From: JAXLQL01 sp046331625 | GTDB taxonomy: Bacteria > Acidobacteriota > Terriglobia > Bryobacterales > Bryobacteraceae | Direction: 5' to 3' | DNA length: 64,000 nucleotides | Assembly: GCA_046331625.1 (NCBI GenBank) | Contig: JAXLQL010000007.1 | Span: 310,001 to 374,000, forward strand | Shown here: piece by piece, positions 39,902 to 46,757 of the stretch | Layout of the letters: each line of letters starts with the position of its first letter | Position numbering within the stretch: position 1 is the first letter of the stretch | Notes under the pieces: model-generated | What the model was told of the DNA's origin: nothing | Database searches by the model: none | Seen by the model: the letters and a program-made list of their open reading frames with translations, nothing else | Program-made: the position numbers and the translations under genes

Positions 39902-40927
39902 ATGCGGCTCATGACAAGCAGGATCGCTCTCATCGGCACTTGCCTCCTCGGCCTCTTCGCCGCGCAAGCCGCCAATACGCTCGACATCTATTTCATTGAT
40001 GTGGAGGGCGGCCAAGCCACACTCATCGTCACGCCGCAGAAAGGTTCGCTGCTCGTCGACACCGGCTGGCCCGGATATGAAAATCGTGACGCCGACCGCA
40101 TCGTCGCCGCCGCCAAAAAGGCCGGACTGAAGCAGATCGACTATCTCGTCATGACGCACTACCATCGCGATCACGTCGGTGGCGTGGAGCAACTGGTGGC
40201 CAAGTTCCCCGTCGGCACGTTCGTCGATCATGGTCCGAACACCGAGACCGGCAAAGCCGCCGGCGAACTCTCGGCAGCTTGGACCCGCGCCATGACCAAG
40301 AGCAAACACCTCGTGGTGAAGCCGGGCGATCGCATTCCGCTCAAGGGCGCTGACGTTCGCGCGGTGTCGGCCAACGGCGACCTCCTCTCGTCTCCGCTCG
40401 CCCACGCGGGTCAGCAGAACTCCGCCTGCGGCGTGCCGAAAAAGGCTGACGACAACACCGAGAATTCCCGCTCGCTCGGCATCTTGGTGGAGTTCGGCAA
40501 GTTCCGCTTCGTCGATCTGGGCGACCTCACCTGGAACAAGGAGCTCGAGCTCGTCTGCCCGGCCAACAAGCTCGGCAAAGTGGATGTGTACCTCACCACG
40601 CATCACGGCATGGATGTTTCGGGTCCCAGCGCGATCGTGAATGCGCTCGCCCCTCGCGTGGCCATCATGAACAATGGCGCCAAGAAAGGTGGAGCGGCTC
40701 CCGCGTGGCAAGTGGTAAGCAAGTCGCCTGGACTCGAAGACCTGTGGCAGGTCCACTTCGCGCTCGCCGGCGGTAAAGAGAACAACGTCGACGAGGACCG
40801 CATCGCCAACGTCGAAGAGAAATGCCAAGGTCACGGGATCTCGGTTTCCGCGGGCAAAGACGGCGGCTTTTCGGTCACCAACGAACGTAACGGAAAATCG
40901 AAGAAGTACGCAGCGAAGAAAGGTTGA
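39902..40927 (+). CDS. Exported MBL-fold metallohydrolase (ComEC/Rec2-like type)
   Basis: 341 residues with a signal peptide ending near LFAAQAAN. The metal motif is THYHRDHVGG (H86, H88, D90, H91), preceded by LLVDTGWPG and followed by VDLGDLTWNKEL and a TTHHGMDVSGPS segment. This resembles the MBL domain of ComEC and related hydrolases rather than class B beta-lactamases. The substrate is unknown. It starts 31 bases after the sulfatase and ends 3 bases before the FG-GAP gene, so all are likely one operon. Confidence 0.88.
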   Translation: MRLMTSRIALIGTCLLGLFAAQAANTLDIYFIDVEGGQATLIVTPQKGSLLVDTGWPGYENRDADRIVAAAKKAGLKQIDYLVMTHYHRDHVGGVEQLVAKFPVGTFVDHGPNTETGKAAGELSAAWTRAMTKSKHLVVKPGDRIPLKGADVRAVSANGDLLSSPLAHAGQQNSACGVPKKADDNTENSRSLGILVEFGKFRFVDLGDLTWNKELELVCPANKLGKVDVYLTTHHGMDVSGPSAIVNALAPRVAIMNNGAKKGGAAPAWQVVSKSPGLEDLWQVHFALAGGKENNVDEDRIANVEEKCQGHGISVSAGKDGGFSVTNERNGKSKKYAAKKG

Positions 40928-40930
40928 GAG

Positions 40931-42055
40931 ATGAAGAAGGCCATGATTCTGGCAGCCGCGCTTGCGGTTTGCGCCATCTCACTGTGGAGCGTCTCGCGCC
41001 CCCCCGACATCCCCTTCGAACGCCACACCATCGACCTCGGCGCCAACGAAACCTGCGCCCTCGCCGACATCAATAAGGATGGCCGCCTCGACATCGTGGC
41101 CGGCGAGAACTGGTACGCCGCGCCCAAGTGGACCAAAAACCACTTCCGCGATTTCGCGTTCGCCAACAACTACATCGACAACTTCAGCGACCTCCCCGTG
41201 GACGTAAATGGCGATGGCTACCCCGACATCGTGAGTGGGCGTTGGTTCTCGAAGGAACTCGACTGGTGGGAGAACCCCGGCAAGAAAGGTGGCCCGTGGA
41301 AGCAACACATGATCGAGTCCGGCTTCAACGTGGAGTTCGCCTTCCTCGTCGATCTCAACAATGACGGCAAGGCGCTCGAAGTGCTCCCGCAGTTCGCCGG
41401 CCGCGATTCCTTCACCGCTTACTACGAACTCAAGGGCGGCCAGTGGGTGCGGCAGAAGGTCTCCGACAAGACCTACGGACACGGCATCGGCGCGGGCGAC
41501 GTCAACGGCGACGGCAAGGCCGACGTGCTCACGTCGAAAGGTTGGTTCGAAGCGCCCGACTGGAAATACCATCCCGACTGGGACGTCAAAGAAGCGATGA
41601 GCTTCATCCACGTCACTGATGTCGACGGCGACAAGCGCAACGATATCGTGTTCGGCAATGCGCACGACTACGGGCTCGCCTGGATGAAGCACAATGCCGA
41701 TGGCACCTGGACGAAGCAGATGATCGATGACACGTGGTCCCAGGTTCACGCCGTGACCATGGCCGACCTCAACGGCGACGGCAAGCCAGACATCGTCACT
41801 GGCAAACGCTGGATGGCTCACGAGCACGAAAACGGCGCTCGCGAACCCAACGGACTCTACTGGTACGAGACCATCACCATCCCGCCGCCGATCGGCAAGG
41901 GCCAACTGCAGTGGGTCAAGCACGTGATCGATTTCGGCGGGCGTGCCGGCGGCGGCATGCAAGTGCAGGTGGCCGACATCGACGGCGACAAAGACCTCGA
42001 CATCGCCGTGGGCGGCAAGCTCGGCGTCTTCCTCTTTGAGAACAAGACGCGATAG
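40931..42055 (+). CDS. Exported FG-GAP/VCBS-repeat protein
   Basis: 374 residues with an N-terminal signal or anchor helix and repeats DINKDGRLDIV, DVNGDGYPDIV, DLNNDGKALEV, DVNGDGKADVL, DVDGDKRNDIV, DLNGDGKPDIV and DIDGDKDLDIA, each a calcium-binding loop of a propeller blade. It is related to the protein at 33546-34727. It sits inside the sulfatase operon, 3 bases after the MBL gene and 10 before the ThuA gene. Binding partner unknown. Confidence 0.88.
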   Translation: MKKAMILAAALAVCAISLWSVSRPPDIPFERHTIDLGANETCALADINKDGRLDIVAGENWYAAPKWTKNHFRDFAFANNYIDNFSDLPVDVNGDGYPDIVSGRWFSKELDWWENPGKKGGPWKQHMIESGFNVEFAFLVDLNNDGKALEVLPQFAGRDSFTAYYELKGGQWVRQKVSDKTYGHGIGAGDVNGDGKADVLTSKGWFEAPDWKYHPDWDVKEAMSFIHVTDVDGDKRNDIVFGNAHDYGLAWMKHNADGTWTKQMIDDTWSQVHAVTMADLNGDGKPDIVTGKRWMAHEHENGAREPNGLYWYETITIPPPIGKGQLQWVKHVIDFGGRAGGGMQVQVADIDGDKDLDIAVGGKLGVFLFENKTR

Positions 42056-42065
42056 AATCCTCTCG

Positions 42066-42905
42066 ATGTCCACATCTCGCCGCACGGCCATGGCCGCGCT
42101 TGCCGGATCCGCGTTTGCCGCGCGGACCGCGCACGCCGCTCGAAAAGCAACTGCGTTCGCCCTCATCGGTGACCGCTATCACAACTCTGACTACATCCGC
42201 ACCGGCTTGAGCCGCACGATCGCGCACGATCTCGGCATCAGTGTCGACTTCTGTGACGAGACCAGCAACCTCAACGCGGAAACGCTCGATGGCTACAAGC
42301 TGCTCGTCATCCTGCGCGACGGAATGATCTGGCCAGACGGCTATCCCGACGAGACCACCAACGCCGCTTGGGTGAACACCGGCAAGCCGAAGCTGACGTT
42401 CGATCCGCCCACACCGAAGACCGCCGCCAAGCCTGCGTTCTGGATGAAGCCCGAGCAAGGCAAGGCCGTGCGGCGCTTCGTGGAGAACGGCGGATCGGCG
42501 CTGTTCCTGCACAACGTCACGCACGTCGGCGTCACCGATCCGGACTTCCGCCACGTGCTCGGCGCTGCGTACACGGGGCACCCGCCCATCCGCACGTTCA
42601 AAGTGAAGGTGACCAATCCCGATCATCCGATCACCAAAGGCGTGAAGGACTTCGTCATCACCGACGAGCAACACTACATGGATTACGACAAGGATCCCAA
42701 GCACGTGTTCCTCGAAACCGTGAATGAAGAAGGGCTCGACTATCGCGGCCAAGGCGCCAAGGCACGCGCCGGTTGGGCGTATGACTACGGCAAGGGCCGC
42801 GTGGCGTATCTCTCACCCGGACACTTGCTCGCCGTGTTGTGGAATCCCGAATACGTGAAGCTCCAGCACAACGCCGTGCGATGGCTGATGCGGCAGGGAT
42901 CCTGA
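42066..42905 (+). CDS. ThuA-domain protein (glutamine-amidotransferase-like fold), Tat-type leader
   Basis: 279 residues from MSTSRRTAMAALAGSAFAA, a twin-Arg-like leader. The ThuA fold is seen in LLVILRDGMIWPDGYP, FVENGGSALFLHN, the VGVTDPDFRHVLGAAYTGHP loop, ITDEQHYMDYD and a final AWAYDYGKGRVAYLSPGH. ThuA proteins are linked to sugar metabolism (trehalose utilisation) and lack the Cys nucleophile. The stop shares a base with the next start (TGATG), so the two are coupled. Confidence 0.85.
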   Translation: MSTSRRTAMAALAGSAFAARTAHAARKATAFALIGDRYHNSDYIRTGLSRTIAHDLGISVDFCDETSNLNAETLDGYKLLVILRDGMIWPDGYPDETTNAAWVNTGKPKLTFDPPTPKTAAKPAFWMKPEQGKAVRRFVENGGSALFLHNVTHVGVTDPDFRHVLGAAYTGHPPIRTFKVKVTNPDHPITKGVKDFVITDEQHYMDYDKDPKHVFLETVNEEGLDYRGQGAKARAGWAYDYGKGRVAYLSPGHLLAVLWNPEYVKLQHNAVRWLMRQGS

Positions 42906-43924
42906 TGCGCGCACCGATCCTACTCCTCGCCGTGGCGGCATTCGTGTGCGCGCAATCGCGATCCGTTCCCGCGCACGAAGTCCCGGTGCCCGATCTCGTC
43001 AGCGAGCGCCTGCGTGCGAACATCGCGCGCCCCATCGCCGATCCCTTCCCAGAACCGAAGACACCTGCCGAGTGGAAGAAGCTGCAAGACGCGCGAGCGG
43101 CCGATCGCGCCAAAGGCGTTCCGGCTTTGCTCGCCAAGCTTCACGTGAAGATGGAGCCGCGCACGGTCGCCGGCGTCAAGACCTTCATGGTCACGCCCGA
43201 AACCGTCGCGCCCGAAAATCGCAAGCGCATCCTCGTGCATGTGCACGGCGGAGCGTACGTCTTCTTCGGCGGCGAATCAGGAACTCCGGAAGCGATTCTG
43301 ATGGCGCACTACGGCAAGATCCCGGTGATCTCAGTGGACTATCGCATGCCCCCCGATCATCCGTTCCCGGCCGCCATCGATGACACCGTGGCGGTGTGGA
43401 AGGAAATGATCCGCACGCACAAGCCAGCGGCAATGGGTCTCTTCGGAACTTCCACCGGCGGCGGCCTGACCCTCGCCACCGTGCTCCGCTTGAAGCAACT
43501 CGGCATTCCGATTCCCGGCGCGATCGCTCCCGGCACGCCATGGAGCGACCTCACCAAGACCGGCGACACCTACTTCACCAACGAGCGCATTGACAATGTG
43601 CTGGTTGACTACGAGCGCCTACTCGGTCCCTGTGCGCGCCTCTACGCCGCGGGCCGCGATCTCGAGGATCCACTGCTCTCGCCCGTGTATGGCGACTTCC
43701 ACGGATTCCCACCCGCGATCCTGCTCAGCGGCACGCGCGACCTGTTCCTGAGCAACACCGTCCGCGTGCATCGCAAGCTGCGCGCGGCAGGCATCGAGGC
43801 GGAGTTACACGTCTTCGAGGCGCAGTCGCACGGCCAGTACATGCTGGATCAGGTGGACTCGGAAGAGTCGCGCGAATCGTTCACCGAGCTGTCGCGATTC
43901 TTCTCACGCCATCTCTCTCGTTAA
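42905..43924 (+). CDS. Exported alpha/beta hydrolase (HSL/esterase family)
   Basis: 339 residues from MRAPILLLAVAAFVCAQ, a signal peptide. Hormone-sensitive-lipase-type marks: VHVHGGAYVFFGG for the oxyanion hole, FGTSTGGGLT for the Ser nucleophile, GTRDLF for the Asp and AQSHGQYM for the His. It probably hydrolyses short-chain or sugar esters in the periplasm. It is the last gene of the cluster that starts with the sulfatase. A repeat module follows 35 bases later. Confidence 0.9.
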   Translation: MRAPILLLAVAAFVCAQSRSVPAHEVPVPDLVSERLRANIARPIADPFPEPKTPAEWKKLQDARAADRAKGVPALLAKLHVKMEPRTVAGVKTFMVTPETVAPENRKRILVHVHGGAYVFFGGESGTPEAILMAHYGKIPVISVDYRMPPDHPFPAAIDDTVAVWKEMIRTHKPAAMGLFGTSTGGGLTLATVLRLKQLGIPIPGAIAPGTPWSDLTKTGDTYFTNERIDNVLVDYERLLGPCARLYAAGRDLEDPLLSPVYGDFHGFPPAILLSGTRDLFLSNTVRVHRKLRAAGIEAELHVFEAQSHGQYMLDQVDSEESRESFTELSRFFSRHLSR

Positions 43925-43959
43925 GACAAGCCCTGTCCCTCGATCTCCCAGTTGCCCTG

Positions 43960-44006
43960 CCGTGTAGGGCGGGCTTCAGCCAGCGCGGGACTTCAGTCCC
44001 GCCGCC
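43960..44006. repeat. Dispersed palindromic module, solo copy
   Basis: 47 bases: CCGTGTAGGGCGGGCTTCAG, then CCAGCGCGGGACTTCAGTCC and CGCCGCC. It equals the inverse of the right half of the repeat at 10886-10990 with one mismatch, which shows that the modules move or are copied as units. It lies in the 172-base space between the esterase gene and the EF-hand propeller gene. Confidence 0.85.
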
Positions 44007-44096
44007 GGAGCCCGTGCCCAAAGCCTCCCCAGCGAGTCTCAGCCTCAACGATCGGTGCCCACAATACGCGATGCAAGTGCCTGATATCATCTCCAC

Positions 44097-45503
44097 GTGC
44101 GCCTGACCCTCGCCCTCGCCGCATCCCTCGCGATCCTCTCCGCCGCCGAATGGACCCGCTTTCGTGGACCCAACGGCACCGGCGTCGCCGAAGGCAATCC
44201 CCTTCCACGCGAGCTCGCACCCGATCGCAACGTCGTCTGGAAGACCGCGATCCCCATGGGCAAGTCGTCCCCCGCCGTCACCGCCAACCGCATCTTCCTC
44301 ACCGGCCACAACGCCGGCAAGCTCGAGACCTTCGCCCTTGACCGCAAAACCGGCAAGCTCCTCTGGACCCGCGAAGCTCCCGGCCATCGCGACGAGAAGC
44401 GCAACAAGCTGAACGATCCCGCCGCGCCCAGTCCTGTCACTGACGGCGAGAACGTCTACGTCTTCTTCGCCGGCTACGGACTCGTCTCCTACTCGGGCGA
44501 TGGCAAGGAGCGCTGGCGTCACGCACTCGGACCCTTCACCAACTTCCACGGCATGGGCGCGTCTCCGGTGCTCGCCGGGAACAAAGTCGTGATGATCTGT
44601 GACCAAGACCAGGGCGCCTTTCTGCTCGCGGTCGACCGCGCTACCGGCAAGCAGGTCTGGCGCGCGGACCGGCCCGAGATGGTGCACAGCTTCTCCACCC
44701 CCGTGGTCTATCGCGACAAGAAGGGGCGTAATCAGGTGATCGTTCCCGGCTCTTATAAGATGACCAGCTACGACGCCGACACAGGCAAGCTCATCTGGTC
44801 CGTTGACGGCCTCACCTATCAAGTGAAGTCCGTCCCCGTGATCGATGGCGACCTGCTCTATTTCAATGGCTGGGCTCCCGGCGGCGAGCCGAGCGAGCGC
44901 ATCGAACTTCCCACGTTCGAAAAGATGATCGAGACCTACGACAAGAACCACGACGGCAAGCTCTCCAAAGACGAGATCCCCAAGAACTGGCTGCCCGGCA
45001 ACTGGGACATGCAGGATCTCGACAAAGACGGGTTGTTCGACGCCAAAGACTGGAAGTATTACTCCATGCGCCGCACGTCCACCAATGCCGCCATGGCCAT
45101 CAAGCTCGACGGCGAAGGCGATGTCACCTCTACGCACGTCGTATGGCGCTACCAGAAATCGTTGCCCGATGTGCCCGCGATCTTGCTCTATCGCGGCGTG
45201 CTCTATCTCATCCGCAACGGCGGCATTCTGCAGACGCTCATTCCGGCCACCGGACAACTGGTGAAGCAAGGCCGGCTTCAGCATGCCATGGACGAATACT
45301 ACGCCTCGCCCGTGGCCGGCGACGGCAAGGTTTACATGCTCAGCAAAGACGGCAAATCCACCGTACTCGAGAGCGGAGCCGACTGGGGAGTCGCCTCCAC
45401 CGGTGATTTCGGCGAAGAGATCTTCGCCACTCCCGCCATCGCCGATGGGCACATGTGGGTCCGTACCGCAACCACTCTGTACGACTTCGCGCAAGCCAAG
45501 TAG
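44097..45503 (+). CDS. Exported PQQ-like propeller protein with inserted EF-hand pair
   Basis: 468 residues, GTG start (no in-frame ATG upstream), signal peptide MRLTLALAASLAILSAA, then WTRFRGPNGTGVA, the standard opening of acidobacterial and planctomycete PQQ-like propellers. Blades carry pairs such as LDRKTGKLLW, VDRATGKQVW and YDADTGKLIW. An EF-hand pair sits inside: loop 282-293 (D-K-N-H-D-G-K-L-S-K-D-E) and loop 307-318 (D-L-D-K-D-G-L-F-D-A-K-D). The insertion suggests calcium-dependent assembly or binding. PQQ-contact residues typical of enzymes are not evident, so the protein may be non-enzymatic. Confidence 0.85.
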   Translation: MRLTLALAASLAILSAAEWTRFRGPNGTGVAEGNPLPRELAPDRNVVWKTAIPMGKSSPAVTANRIFLTGHNAGKLETFALDRKTGKLLWTREAPGHRDEKRNKLNDPAAPSPVTDGENVYVFFAGYGLVSYSGDGKERWRHALGPFTNFHGMGASPVLAGNKVVMICDQDQGAFLLAVDRATGKQVWRADRPEMVHSFSTPVVYRDKKGRNQVIVPGSYKMTSYDADTGKLIWSVDGLTYQVKSVPVIDGDLLYFNGWAPGGEPSERIELPTFEKMIETYDKNHDGKLSKDEIPKNWLPGNWDMQDLDKDGLFDAKDWKYYSMRRTSTNAAMAIKLDGEGDVTSTHVVWRYQKSLPDVPAILLYRGVLYLIRNGGILQTLIPATGQLVKQGRLQHAMDEYYASPVAGDGKVYMLSKDGKSTVLESGADWGVASTGDFGEEIFATPAIADGHMWVRTATTLYDFAQAK

Positions 45504-45575
45504 AACCGATCCGGGTAGAAACAGGTTGACTCGCGAGCAGCCAGCCTCTACCATGTCTAGTAAGCGTTGCCAGCT

Positions 45576-45998
45576 ATGAGTTCACCAAGCCCTGCCTTGC
45601 CGCCGTTGGAAACCAAGATCCCGGACAAGCTGTATTTCCGGATCGGTGAAGTAGCCAGCCTCGTCGGCGTCGAGCCATACGTGTTGCGCTTCTGGGAGAG
45701 CGAGTTCCCGCAACTCGCGCCTCGCAAGTCGGGCACCGGCCACCGCCTCTATCGCCGTAAGGAAGTCGAGATGGTGCTCGAAGTCAAGCGCCTTCTCTAC
45801 GATCGTCGCTTCACTATCGAAGGCGCGCGGATCCATCTCGAGCAGAGCAAGAAAAAATCGGGTCCAGCAAAGCCGGCTCCCGCTGCCAAGCCCGAGCCCG
45901 CGCCGATGCAAGCCGCGCTCTTCGCCGACCCTGCGCCGTCGAAGGTTCCGCCGTTCATCAAGGATGAACTCGGCGCGATCCTCGCCATGCTCCGGTAG
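45576..45998 (+). CDS. MerR-family transcriptional regulator
   Basis: 140 residues. The N-terminal winged helix reads YFRIGEVASLVGVEPYVLRFWE, followed by the RKSGTGHRLYRRKEVEMVLEVKRLLYD segment; the C-terminus is Lys/Pro/Ala-rich and lacks metal-binding Cys residues, ending in a short helix. It belongs to the short MerR group with an unknown signal, often near ihfA in proteobacteria. The ATG is chosen over a TTG three codons upstream. It is a single gene, 72 bases after the propeller gene. Confidence 0.85.
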   Translation: MSSPSPALPPLETKIPDKLYFRIGEVASLVGVEPYVLRFWESEFPQLAPRKSGTGHRLYRRKEVEMVLEVKRLLYDRRFTIEGARIHLEQSKKKSGPAKPAPAAKPEPAPMQAALFADPAPSKVPPFIKDELGAILAMLR

Positions 45999-46025
45999 GT
46001 TCCTCGATAGAGGCCGGTGAGAGCA

Positions 46026-46403
46026 CTAGCACAATCGCACTAACGCTCCATACCGCGCCACCGCCGGATCCGCCGTAAGCAAAGTCAGCCCTTCCACTCT
46101 GGCTTGCGCCACCAGCATACGGTCGAACGGATCGCGGTGAATCAAAGGCAACTCGCGTGTCGCCCGCGCATGCTCAGCGCGCACCGGCAGGGGCTCAAAA
46201 TCGCTTTGGGCAAGCACTTCATCGAATCGATTCGGCAGATCGAGCTTCCCAAGCGATTGCTTGATGCTGATCTCCCAGATCGAGGCTGCGCTCACAAAGA
46301 TCGCGTTCTCGGGGTCTGCAATGAGTCTCCGCGCCTCTGCCGGCAGCGCCTTCGAATCATCCAGCCACCAGAGCAGGATGTGTGTGTCGAGCAGAAACCT
46401 CAC
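46026..46403 (-). CDS. vapC: VapC-like PIN-domain toxin
   Basis: 125 residues. The PIN-domain acidic residues are in FLLDTHILLWWLDD (Asp), SAASIWEISIKQSLGKLDL (Glu) and HRDPFDRMLVAQARVEGLTLLTADP (two Asp). This matches the type II toxin VapC/PIN nucleases that cut tRNA or rRNA in the cytoplasm. The ATG overlaps the antitoxin stop by 4 bases (ATGA). All catalytic residues are present, so the toxin should be active. Confidence 0.92.
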   Translation of the reverse strand: MRFLLDTHILLWWLDDSKALPAEARRLIADPENAIFVSAASIWEISIKQSLGKLDLPNRFDEVLAQSDFEPLPVRAEHARATRELPLIHRDPFDRMLVAQARVEGLTLLTADPAVARYGALVRLC

Positions 46404-46633
46404 TCCGCGCCAAAAGCCTCCGCGATATCGGGAGGAAGCAGGTCGAAGTCGGCGTGGATATGAATCTTTCCGGCAAGCGCTCCGGGAACTCTCTGTCGTG
46501 CCGCCCCACGATAAGCTACCAAGCGGGCGACAGGCTTGCCCGCCTTGCCAATAATGACTTCCTCTCCGCGCTGCACGGCTTCAATCAGAGCCGAAAGCTC
46601 AGCCTTCGCTTCCGAGATGTTCCGGAGAATCAT
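46400..46633 (-). CDS. vapB: Phd/VapB-like antitoxin
   Basis: 77 residues: the AbrB/Phd-type N-terminus MILRNISEAKAELSALIEAVQ plus EVIIGKAGKPVARLVAYR, then a C-terminal toxin-binding tail with PPDIAEAFG. The partner VapC starts inside its stop codon. A 19-bp palindrome lies 16 bases upstream of the start and is probably the operator. Confidence 0.88.
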   Translation of the reverse strand: MILRNISEAKAELSALIEAVQRGEEVIIGKAGKPVARLVAYRGAARQRVPGALAGKIHIHADFDLLPPDIAEAFGAE

Positions 46634-46648
46634 GTGAACATGATATCA

Positions 46649-46667
46649 GACCAGACCTGGTCTGGTC
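46649..46667 (-). promoter_or_regulatory. Operator palindrome of vapBC
   Basis: GACCAGACCTGGTCTGGTC: perfect 9-bp arms (GACCAGACC / GGTCTGGTC) around one base, 16 bases before the vapB ATG. Its position over the presumed core promoter (a GATATC-like -10 follows) fits autoregulation by the VapBC complex. Confidence 0.65.
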
Positions 46668-46757
46668 ACTTTTCCTCTGGCCGCCGCCATGGCCGTCATT
46701 GGCCCCCCGCGGCGCGGAAGAGGGTGTTCGCCGGAGCTATCCTAATCCCAGGTACCC

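Noticed and set aside
40979..42166. 395-residue minus-strand open frame with Val/Asp-rich repeats
   Set aside because: It is antisense to the FG-GAP gene; its repeats mirror the calcium loops on the other strand.
43881..45554. 557-residue minus-strand open frame
   Set aside because: It is antisense to the EF-hand propeller gene, begins and ends in intergenic repeat sequence and has no domain pattern.
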